Below are positions 1 to 6,775 of a DNA stretch of 64,000 nt, piece after piece; position 1 is the stretch's first letter, and every line of letters starts with the position of its first letter. Location: contig CAKZZH010000133.1 in the NCBI GenBank assembly GCA_937885345.1, positions 11,745-75,744 of the forward strand. The letters run 5' to 3'. The DNA comes from an uncultured Lachnospiraceae bacterium (GTDB lineage Bacteria > Bacillota > Clostridia > Lachnospirales > Lachnospiraceae). The translations under genes and the position numbers were made by a program. The notes under the pieces were generated by a model, which saw only the letters and a program-made list of their open reading frames with translations, did no database searches and was not told the origin of the DNA.

Positions 1-108
1 AAGCTTTTCAATGGTTATGGTTGTAGTGCCACCACCATTAGGCTTTCGGATACTTTTTTGAACATAAAAACAAGCTGAGTTTTTAGACTTAGTAACGGTT
101 AATTTCAT
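1..108 (-). CDS. Transposase, IS1634-like, N-terminal fragment cut by window edge
   Basis: The minus strand opens with ATG at 108-106 and stays open for 36 codons to the window edge. An AGGAGG ribosome-binding site (complement of 118-123) lies 9 bases upstream. The protein begins MKLTVTKSKNSACFYVQKSI and continues with RKPNGGG and TTTITIEKL. From memory this is the typical start of IS1634-family (IS4 superfamily) transposases; the catalytic DDE region lies outside the window. A TATAAT box (complement of 131-136) could drive it. The gene reads in the same direction as the broken pyrB fragment just upstream, which fits an element inserted into pyrB. The family is recognised only from the N-terminus, so the assignment is moderate. 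Confidence 0.6.
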   Translation of the reverse strand, partial: MKLTVTKSKNSACFYVQKSIRKPNGGGTTTITIEKL

Positions 109-181
109 AGCGCATGACCTCCTAAGTCTTATTATAGCACAACTAACTACAACTAGCCACAAAAAGATTGACAAAATTTGA

Positions 182-222
182 CAAAAAAATACAGGCTTGA
201 TGCGGCCTGCAAGATTTTTTTT
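182..222. terminator. Bidirectional hairpin terminator inside the IS end
   Basis: The stem CAGGC (192-196) pairs with GCCTG (205-209) around an 8-base loop. A T-run follows on the + side (214-222), and an A-run (182-189) gives a T-run on the minus strand, so it could stop transcription both ways. On the minus strand it sits between the pyrB start and the transposase promoter and would shield the element from host read-through. Confidence 0.55.
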
Positions 223-234
223 ATTATTTAACTG

Positions 235-297
235 TCAAACTTCCGAGTCGAGTTCTTCGACACTTAGATCCAATGGGCTGAGTAGATGTCTTACCAT
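235..297 (-). pseudogene. pyrB: pyrB 5' fragment (aspartate carbamoyltransferase), disrupted
   Basis: A 20-codon minus-strand frame starts at ATG 297-295 behind a strong AAGGAGG. It encodes MVRHLLSPLDLSVEELDSEV and then stops. The first 17-18 residues match the conserved start of Firmicute PyrB proteins as I remember them (RHLLSPLDLSVEELD followed by LLDLA). After that the similarity ends abruptly, the frame closes within two codons, and sequence leading to a transposase follows. The simplest reading is that an insertion sequence split pyrB near codon 18; the rest should lie beyond the left edge. It could instead be a short leader peptide, but the match to the enzyme's own N-terminus argues against that. 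Confidence 0.6.
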
Positions 298-329
298 GGA
301 AACCTCCTTGTCAAAAATGCATTTTTTTG

Positions 330-358
330 ATTTTAACTCATTTTTTATATATCTTCAA
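330..358 (-). promoter_or_regulatory. Putative promoter of the pyrB fragment
   Basis: On the minus strand TTGAAG (358-353) and TAAAAT (335-330) are 17 bases apart, about 33 bases before the pyrB start codon. A perfect palindrome AAAAATGCATTTTT (313-326) lies at the expected transcription start and might be an operator. The same spacer must also carry the + promoter of the gene at 468; a TACAAT box at 431-436 is the best, weak, candidate. Confidence 0.4.
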
Positions 359-467
359 TTGTTAATCCGATTTCCGGTTATTTTTTTATTGTAACTTTGT
401 AGTAACATAAATCATTTATTTTATTATCGTACAATGAATCTGTTTCCAAAAATAAGGAGGAATCATT

Positions 468-1634
468 ATGAAAAGAATTACCAAAAGAATTATGAGCGCT
501 GCTGTTGCGGTAATGCTTGTTTTCGTTATGATGACCGGATGCGTTAAGCATACGGCAGGAAGCCTTGGGGAGGTTGCTTCCAATCTTTATTCGCTTGAGA
601 AGTATACTTCAACAACCAATATTGTTGCAAGCATACACGGAACAAGCGCAAGATGCACAATTGAACAGAAGAGCAACGGAGAAGCAACATCGATCAGCAT
701 AAGCGCATTTTACGGTGGATTCACATTTGATTTCGATGATGTGATCGTGTATACGGATGATACGATTTATATCGGAGTTACTCAGGTCCTTAACAGAATT
801 CTCCCGATTGTGGCGGGCAGTAAAGCCAAACTTGAGGATTTCGGAATTAACTATGAATACGTAAGCTTTACATGTGATGGTGCTTTCGCTGAGGATGGCG
901 CGGTATTTACGGAGTTTATGACGGATATCGAGTCTGTTTACAGTGAGTATGTAACCAAGAACTCCGATGGTACATATGTTCTCACCATTGATTCGTTTGA
1001 TACTCTTGTCGGTATTTGTCAGAGCTTGGCTGATTGCATCAGAACCAATAGTGACAAGTGGGCAACCACGATATCCGAGAAAATCTTCGATTCGGGCTAT
1101 AAGGACGCGGTTAAGTCTTTCATTAATTCGGTTGCGGAGATTGTTGCAAGAACCAATCCTGATGAATATGATTCGGTCGAGGATGTGCTTGATGAACTTG
1201 ACAATCTGTATACCGAATACGACGAAGACGGCAATCCGATCGAGGGAACACAGATCAATATCGAAGATATCTATGTGCCGACCATTGAGGAAATAACCGA
1301 AGGCTTAGGATATATTGCGGAAATAACCGAAGGCTTAGGATATATTGCGGATACGTTCGATGAGATCACTACACCGTATGATGAATACGATTCCAAAGAT
1401 GCGCTCGATTTTATTCAGGATTTTAATAATGCTTTTAAACTTGAGATTTCCGGCAAACAGTCCGGCAACAGTTATGAATTAAAGCTCAATCTTGATGCAG
1501 AAGACCATGCCTTTGAGATAACAAGCGAGGCCCAAAAGAGCAACATCGTCAGCATCAATATACCTTCAGATGATATTACGATATCGTTCGCAGATGCAGT
1601 TGATTCGGTAGTTAATCTTATCGAGAATTTGTAA
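468..1634 (+). CDS. Secreted lipoprotein of unknown function
   Basis: The 388-residue protein starts with basic residues and a hydrophobic stretch ending in a lipobox-like MMTGC near residue 25, so it should be a lipid-anchored extracytoplasmic protein. The rest is acidic and rich in Thr, Ser, Asp and Ile, with no catalytic motif I recognise. About residues 275-295 the segment EITEGLGYIA occurs twice in tandem, encoded by a perfect 30-bp DNA duplication (1291-1350). The ATG at 468 is fixed by AGGAGG ten bases upstream. It is a single-gene unit: it has its own upstream spacer and a strong terminator behind it. I cannot assign a function. Confidence 0.8.
   Translation: MKRITKRIMSAAVAVMLVFVMMTGCVKHTAGSLGEVASNLYSLEKYTSTTNIVASIHGTSARCTIEQKSNGEATSISISAFYGGFTFDFDDVIVYTDDTIYIGVTQVLNRILPIVAGSKAKLEDFGINYEYVSFTCDGAFAEDGAVFTEFMTDIESVYSEYVTKNSDGTYVLTIDSFDTLVGICQSLADCIRTNSDKWATTISEKIFDSGYKDAVKSFINSVAEIVARTNPDEYDSVEDVLDELDNLYTEYDEDGNPIEGTQINIEDIYVPTIEEITEGLGYIAEITEGLGYIADTFDEITTPYDEYDSKDALDFIQDFNNAFKLEISGKQSGNSYELKLNLDAEDHAFEITSEAQKSNIVSINIPSDDITISFADAVDSVVNLIENL
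1291..1350 (+). repeat. Perfect 30-bp tandem duplication inside lipoprotein gene
   Basis: The 30-base units at 1291-1320 and 1321-1350 are identical and keep the frame, adding ten residues (EITEGLGYIA twice). Complete identity suggests a very recent slippage or duplication event, possibly variable between strains. Confidence 0.95.
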
Positions 1635-1671
1635 TAAGCCTATTCCTATTTTAACCTTCTATAATTCTTTT

Positions 1672-1708
1672 AAAGGGTGTGAGGATGAAATGTCCTCACC
1701 CCTTTTAT
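1672..1708 (+). terminator. Rho-independent terminator of the lipoprotein gene
   Basis: GTGAGGA and TCCTCAC form a GC-rich stem around a 7-base loop. It is extended by AAAGGG/CCCCTTTT and ends in a T-rich tail at 1703-1708. Confidence 0.85.
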
Positions 1709-1742
1709 TGTATCAAGATTGAATGAAAAGCCCTTATATTAT

Positions 1743-1770
1743 TGCAATAAAAGCCCTTATATGCTAGTAT
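1743..1770 (+). promoter_or_regulatory. Putative promoter of the acyltransferase operon
   Basis: TTGCAA (1743-1748) and TAGTAT (1765-1770) are 16 bases apart. A 14-bp direct repeat AAAAGCCCTTATAT occurs at 1726-1739 and 1749-1762, straddling the -35 box, and may be a regulator site. Confidence 0.45.
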
Positions 1771-1788
1771 GTTGTGTGGAAAAAAGCG

Positions 1789-2616
1789 ATGAATAACAGA
1801 AGCGGGGTACATAAAGTGGAAGAGAAATATTCCGGCAGAGTGCATTTTATGGATTTTGCCAGAGGCGTGATAATAATAGGTGTTGTAATATATCATGCTC
1901 TTTTTGATATGGTATATGTATTCAGGTTCTTTTCTTCACCGATTTTTGAGTGGCCCATTGTAACATTTATAAGAGATTTCGGTGCGGGGCTGCTTATTTT
2001 TATGTCCGGCATTGCCTGTCATTTGTCGAGAAACAACCTTAAAAGAGGCCTTATCTGCTTGGGAATTGCTGTGGGTATGTCGCTTTTTACATGGTTCTTT
2101 ATGAATGATGAGTTCATATATTTCGGTGTGCTGCATTTCTTCGCGATAGCGATGATCGGTTACGGGCTTTTGAAAAAGGCCGTAGACAAGCTTCCCACCT
2201 GGATGGCTGCGGTGTTTTTTGTCCTTTTCCTTGTGACCTTTGGTATTCCGTATTATACTCATATCGGTATATACACATGGGGAATATATAAGCTTCCCGA
2301 GACTTTCAGAACCGGAAATTATGTGTTTCACAGCATAGGAATACCGGCGATAGCGGGTGCGGGGTACGGCGCAAACGCCGTATTTCGTCTTTCGGCTGAT
2401 TATTTTCCGATAATACCCTGGATATTCCTTTTTCTTACGGGAAACTGCCTTGGGCATTTCGTTAAAGAGGGACGCATTCCCAAATGGCTCTACGCCAATC
2501 CCTGCAAACCTATTTCTTTTATCGGTACCAAGACGCTGTATATCTATGTGGCCCATCAGCCCGTTGTGTACGGTATTTTACTGCTGATTTATAAAATAAT
2601 GAATAAGAGTGCGTGA
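1789..2616 (+). CDS. HGSNAT-like (DUF1624) multipass membrane acyltransferase
   Basis: This is a hydrophobic protein of about 275 residues with seven to eight predicted membrane helices. Near the N-terminus it carries the HGSNAT_cat/DUF1624 hallmark (RVHFMDFARG, then VVIYHALFD). Eukaryotic HGSNAT passes an acetyl group from cytosolic acetyl-CoA to heparan glucosamine across a membrane; bacterial homologues are uncharacterised and presumably acylate an extracytoplasmic sugar or polymer. The start is uncertain. A GTG at 1774 overlaps the likely promoter, so ATG 1789 is preferred; GTG 1816 is also possible. It is first in an operon with an acyl-CoA ligase (3-bp gap) and a GNAT protein. That context fits an acyl-modification pathway, but the substrate is unknown. 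Confidence 0.75.
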   Translation: MNNRSGVHKVEEKYSGRVHFMDFARGVIIIGVVIYHALFDMVYVFRFFSSPIFEWPIVTFIRDFGAGLLIFMSGIACHLSRNNLKRGLICLGIAVGMSLFTWFFMNDEFIYFGVLHFFAIAMIGYGLLKKAVDKLPTWMAAVFFVLFLVTFGIPYYTHIGIYTWGIYKLPETFRTGNYVFHSIGIPAIAGAGYGANAVFRLSADYFPIIPWIFLFLTGNCLGHFVKEGRIPKWLYANPCKPISFIGTKTLYIYVAHQPVVYGILLLIYKIMNKSA

Positions 2617-2619
2617 AAA

Positions 2620-4281
2620 ATGACATTATACGAATATATACTTCAAAACAAAAACAAATCGCCGAACACCGATGCTATCAGGTATTTTAATTATACCGAA
2701 AGCCATAAACAGATGCTTGATTCGGTTGACTTTGTAGCGAGTTCTCTTCGCAAATACGGCATCAAAAAGGGTGATAAAGTGGCAATCTGTCTTCCTAATC
2801 AGCCCGAGATGCTGCATATTTTCTATGCAATCAATAAAATAGGCGCCGTAGCCGTTATGATCAATCCCAAATCTCCATCGCCGGAGCTTTACAGACAGAT
2901 CCATATGACGGGCTGCGTAATGGTATTCTTTTCACAGATTTCGATCAGAAACGTTACAGGAATGCAGAATATGCCGGGCGCCAAGACTATCAGATATATT
3001 TGTGTTCCCATACTCAGATCACTTCCCTTTGCGATCGATACCATCGTCCGCTTTAAAATGCTCAAGGCCTCTGATAACCGCAAATACAGGGAAGCATATG
3101 GGATAAATGCCATTCAATATAAGAATTTTCTTGTTGGCAAGGACTATTATGACGGCTATGAAACCGATGACAAAGCCGATGCGGTAGTTATTTTCTCGGG
3201 TGGAACAGGTGGTGCGATCAAAGCGGTTGTGCATTCTTCCTATGCATTCAATTATTCGGCGGAGAGCTGCCTTGAAACAGAAAGACCCTGGCCTGATGAG
3301 GTTGCAATGCTTGCAATCCTTCCGTCATTTCATATATTCGGTCTTACGGTTGCGCTGCATCTGCCTTATATTGCTTGCGGATGCGCGGTTTTGGTACCTT
3401 TCTTTAATCTTAAGATCATAACCGACGTAATTAAAAAAGGCTGCCCGTCATTCTTTCCCGGTGTTCCGACGATGTTTGAAAGACTCCTTGAATATCCCGG
3501 TTTTGTTAAGGCTGCCCAAAGAGGGAAGCTTGATTTTAGCAGGTTCAGACATGGCTTTGTCGGTGGTGACTTTCTGGATAATGATGTCAGGGACCGTTTT
3601 AACGCGCTTCTTAAGAAACTCGGAAGTAGCGGCTATATCTCTATGGGCTACGGTATGAGCGAGTGTTGTCCGATCTGCGTAAATAACAGGGAAAGCGGCT
3701 ATGACAGATCGGTCGGTATACCCTTTAACGGTATGAGGATCCGTATAAGAAGTGAGGAAACCGGCGAATATCTTCCCGAAGGTAAAATGGGTGAGATAGT
3801 TATTTCATCTCCCTATATGATGCTTCGCGGAATTGATGAAAACGGTAATGAATATATGCCTTTTCAGGATGATAACGGTGTAAAATGGTACAGAACCGGA
3901 GATATGGGAATGATGAAGGAAGGCATTATATATTATGAGTGCCGCGCCCGTAGGATTATCAAAGTGTCCGGAAATACGATTTTTGCTTCATCAATAGAGA
4001 AGGTTCTTCAAGATAACATTCCTTATGCCGAGGCAGTATATGTGGTACCCGTGCCGCATGAGAGCCGCGGGCAGGGCGCTTATGCCTTTGTAGTATGTGA
4101 CAGCAGAAGCAGGGATATGCATATTTACAGTTTGGTTAAGAATATTTGCAGGGAGAATCTGATACCCTACGCAATACCGGTCGGGGCTTCGGTTATTACC
4201 AAAGATGAAGTGCCGCATACGGCAATCGGTAAGGTCGCGTGGGGACAACTTGAGAAAATGGCCATCGAAAGATACAGGTGA
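2620..4281 (+). CDS. AMP-dependent acyl-CoA ligase / acyl-activating enzyme
   Basis: This 553-residue ANL-superfamily protein has its core motifs intact. The P-loop is a variant SGGTGGAIKAV near residue 195. It also has YGMSE, the TGD of YRTGDMG, the hinge-like RRIIKVSGN, and the C-terminal lysine in AIGKV about 20 residues before the end. The family activates a carboxylate with ATP and transfers the acyl group to CoA or a carrier thiol; which acid is used cannot be read from sequence. The gene lies between a membrane acyltransferase (3-bp gap) and a GNAT gene (3-bp gap). It may make the acyl donor for one of them; that link is inference. ATG 2620 is the only close start and its ribosome-binding site is weak, suggesting translational coupling. 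Confidence 0.85.
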   Translation: MTLYEYILQNKNKSPNTDAIRYFNYTESHKQMLDSVDFVASSLRKYGIKKGDKVAICLPNQPEMLHIFYAINKIGAVAVMINPKSPSPELYRQIHMTGCVMVFFSQISIRNVTGMQNMPGAKTIRYICVPILRSLPFAIDTIVRFKMLKASDNRKYREAYGINAIQYKNFLVGKDYYDGYETDDKADAVVIFSGGTGGAIKAVVHSSYAFNYSAESCLETERPWPDEVAMLAILPSFHIFGLTVALHLPYIACGCAVLVPFFNLKIITDVIKKGCPSFFPGVPTMFERLLEYPGFVKAAQRGKLDFSRFRHGFVGGDFLDNDVRDRFNALLKKLGSSGYISMGYGMSECCPICVNNRESGYDRSVGIPFNGMRIRIRSEETGEYLPEGKMGEIVISSPYMMLRGIDENGNEYMPFQDDNGVKWYRTGDMGMMKEGIIYYECRARRIIKVSGNTIFASSIEKVLQDNIPYAEAVYVVPVPHESRGQGAYAFVVCDSRSRDMHIYSLVKNICRENLIPYAIPVGASVITKDEVPHTAIGKVAWGQLEKMAIERYR

Positions 4282-4284
4282 TTT

Positions 4285-5052
4285 ATGGATTTTGAAGAGA
4301 TTGACGCGATCGTCAGACGACAGTTTCGTCTTGATACCAATTGCAGTGAGGAAATGGAAAATGAATACCGCGTTATGATAAATCCTTCACGTAAGGTCGA
4401 AGGAGCCAGATTTTACGGGGAATTGTCACCTTTTTTCCGCGCGATCGTGTACTTTGGCGATATGTATCTTTGCTGTGATGAGAGAATTATTGAAGAGGTT
4501 CGGTATAAGTATCTGAAATATGCGCCTGAGTGGTTCTGCAAATTTACCAATCTTAACGAGCTTAATAGGTTTCTTGAAGGATACGGTTATTCGATACTTG
4601 ATACGCATATCTATTATCTGCCCGGGCGGGATTTCTATGATTATGAATTTGAAACGGATTATGACCTTGTTTATCTTGAGCCCGAAGCAATCCTTGAATT
4701 AAAAGGGGATAAGCGATTTCGCAATGCTTTCGCATATATTCCGGATGCCCCGGATATGATCGGTTTGGCGGCTATGTTTGAGAATGAGATGATCGGATGC
4801 GCAGGCGCTTCGGCCGATGGCAAATATATGTGGCAGATAGGCGTCGATGTTACTGAAGATTACCGCGGTCAGGGGCTTTCCTGTGCGCTTACGCACACTC
4901 TTGCCGCTAAAATAATGGAAAAAGGAATTGTTCCTTATTACGGAACCTGCGAGAGCCACAGCATTTCAAGAAGATGCGCGATCGGCTCCGGATTTATCCC
5001 CGCATTTTGTGAGGTATATGTCAAAAAAGATGCCGGGCAGATTTTACCTTGA
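4285..5052 (+). CDS. GNAT-family N-acetyltransferase
   Basis: In this 255-residue protein the C-terminal half shows a GNAT fold: a strand with MWQIGVDV, then the acetyl-CoA pyrophosphate-binding loop in DYRGQGLSCAL (Q/RxxGxG/A type, about residues 192-202), then the late strand-helix region ending in FCEVYVKK. The N-terminal half (about 1-120) is less conserved and probably recognises the substrate. The family transfers acetyl or other acyl groups from CoA to amines. It is last in the operon with the DUF1624 acyltransferase and the acyl-CoA ligase, three bases after the ligase. A new promoter for the next gene begins inside its stop region. The substrate is unknown. Confidence 0.8.
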   Translation: MDFEEIDAIVRRQFRLDTNCSEEMENEYRVMINPSRKVEGARFYGELSPFFRAIVYFGDMYLCCDERIIEEVRYKYLKYAPEWFCKFTNLNELNRFLEGYGYSILDTHIYYLPGRDFYDYEFETDYDLVYLEPEAILELKGDKRFRNAFAYIPDAPDMIGLAAMFENEMIGCAGASADGKYMWQIGVDVTEDYRGQGLSCALTHTLAAKIMEKGIVPYYGTCESHSISRRCAIGSGFIPAFCEVYVKKDAGQILP

Positions 5053-5078
5053 TTTACAAGGCATAAATAGGGTAAAAT
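5049..5078 (+). promoter_or_regulatory. Promoter of the ABC-F gene
   Basis: TTGATT (5049-5054) and TAAAAT (5073-5078) are 18 bases apart, about 55 bases before the start codon. The -35 box overlaps the stop codon of the preceding gene. Confidence 0.6.
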
Positions 5079-5132
5079 AAATTTTTGTGGAATGTCGCAA
5101 AGAAATTATATCTATGAAAGGTTTATTTTATT

Positions 5133-6773
5133 ATGATCAGTGCTAATAATGTAACACTCAGAATCGGTAAGAAAGCTCTGTTTGAGGATGTTAATATCAA
5201 ATTTACACCCGGCAACTGCTATGGCCTTATAGGTGCGAACGGTGCGGGTAAGTCTACATTTCTTAGGATCCTTTCGGGACAGCTTGAGCCCAGCAAGGGT
5301 GATGTGACAATGTCTCCCGGTGAGAGATTGTCGTTTTTGGAGCAGGATCATTTTAAATATGATCAGTATACTGTTCTCGATACCGTGATCATGGGCAATG
5401 AGCGCCTCTATCAGATAATGAAGGAGAAGGATGCGATATATGCAAAGGAGAATTTCTCGGATGAGGACGGCATTAAGGCGAGCGAGCTGGAGGCAGAATT
5501 TGCCGAGATGAACGGGTGGGAAGCTGAGTCGGATGCTGCAACGCTCCTTAACGGTCTTGGAATAAACACCGATCTTCACTATAAAATGATGAGCGAGCTT
5601 GACGGTAACGAGAAGGTTAAAGTCCTTCTTGCGAAGGCACTTTTCGGTAATCCCGATATCCTTCTTCTCGACGAGCCTACGAACCACCTCGATCTCGATG
5701 CTATAGCATGGCTTGAGGAATTCCTTATCAATTTCGAAAATACTGTTATTGTCGTATCCCACGACAGATACTTTTTGAATAAAGTCTGCACTCAGATCGC
5801 GGATATCGATTATGCCAAGATTCAGCTCTATGCCGGTAACTATGATTTCTGGTATGAGTCCAGCCAGCTTATGATAAAGCAGATGAAGGAAGCCAATAAG
5901 AAGAAAGAGGAGAAGATCAAAGAACTCCAGGAATTCATTCAGAGATTCTCCGCAAACGCCTCCAAATCCAAACAGGCAACCTCCAGAAAGCGTGCTCTTG
6001 AGAAGATCGAACTTGATGATATCAGGCCTTCAAGCCGTAAGTATCCATATATTGATTTCAGACCGGCAAGAGAGATCGGTAACGAGGTCCTTACCGTAGA
6101 GAACCTGACCAAGACGATTGACGGCGTTAAGGTTTTGGACAATGTTTCTTTTATACTTAATCATGATGATAAAGTAGCATTCGTGGGTTCCGACGGGATC
6201 GCGAAGACAACGCTTTTTAAAATACTTGCGGGTGAACTTGAGCCCGACAGCGGAAGCTATAAATGGGGAATAACAACCTCACAGGCTTATTTTCCCAAGG
6301 ATAATACCGCTGAGTTCGACAGAGAGGATACCATAACCGAATGGCTTATGCAGTATTCGTCTGAGAAGGATGTTACGTATGTAAGAGGTTTCCTCGGAAG
6401 AATGCTTTTTCCGGGAGAAGACGGCGTTAAGAAGGTTAAAGTGTTATCGGGTGGCGAGAAGGTAAGATGCCTTCTTTCCAAGATGATGATCATGGCTTCA
6501 AACGTACTTATCCTTGACGAGCCCACCAACCACCTCGATATGGAGTCCATTACATCTCTTAACAATGCGCTTATCAAATTCCCCGGAGTTGAGCTTTTCT
6601 CATGCCATGACCACCAGTTTGTGCAGACGACGGCCAACCGTATCATGGAGCTTGTGGGCGGTAAATTGATCGATAAGATCACAACCTATGACGAATATCT
6701 CGAGAGCGATGAGATGGCTCGTAAGAGACAGACTTTATATACTGCTGTTGCAGAGGATGAAGAAACGGAATAA
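5133..6773 (+). CDS. ABC-F family ATPase (YkpA/YbiT type)
   Basis: This soluble 546-residue protein has two ATP-binding cassettes and no membrane segments, so it is an ABC-F translation factor rather than a transporter. The first cassette has GANGAGKS (34-41) and LLLDEPTNHLD, but its signature is altered to ELDGNEK instead of LSGGE. Between the cassettes is the charged interdomain helix (about 245-305, KKKEEKIKELQEF). The second cassette has an unusual Walker A GSDGIAKTT (352-360) with the lysine kept, a normal LSGGEKVR signature, and a second DEPTNHLD. ABC-F proteins act at the ribosomal E site to rescue stalled translation or confer antibiotic protection; the YkpA/YbiT branch has no firm role. 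ATG 5133 lies behind GAAAGG. The gene ends 2 bp before the next one. Confidence 0.9.
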   Translation: MISANNVTLRIGKKALFEDVNIKFTPGNCYGLIGANGAGKSTFLRILSGQLEPSKGDVTMSPGERLSFLEQDHFKYDQYTVLDTVIMGNERLYQIMKEKDAIYAKENFSDEDGIKASELEAEFAEMNGWEAESDAATLLNGLGINTDLHYKMMSELDGNEKVKVLLAKALFGNPDILLLDEPTNHLDLDAIAWLEEFLINFENTVIVVSHDRYFLNKVCTQIADIDYAKIQLYAGNYDFWYESSQLMIKQMKEANKKKEEKIKELQEFIQRFSANASKSKQATSRKRALEKIELDDIRPSSRKYPYIDFRPAREIGNEVLTVENLTKTIDGVKVLDNVSFILNHDDKVAFVGSDGIAKTTLFKILAGELEPDSGSYKWGITTSQAYFPKDNTAEFDREDTITEWLMQYSSEKDVTYVRGFLGRMLFPGEDGVKKVKVLSGGEKVRCLLSKMMIMASNVLILDEPTNHLDMESITSLNNALIKFPGVELFSCHDHQFVQTTANRIMELVGGKLIDKITTYDEYLESDEMARKRQTLYTAVAEDEETE

Positions 6774-6775
6774 TA

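Larger units (their letters stand above)
1..245 (-). mobile_element. Left end of an insertion sequence inserted into pyrB
   Basis: This stretch holds the transposase start, its promoter and ribosome-binding site, and a hairpin terminator. It begins where pyrB similarity stops (about 240-250). The exact end, terminal inverted repeat and target duplication cannot be set because the other end is outside the window. Confidence 0.5.

Noticed and set aside
197..394. 65-codon + frame at the left end
   Set aside because: It has no ribosome-binding site, starts inside the terminator hairpin and covers the minus-strand pyrB fragment; it is a chance frame.
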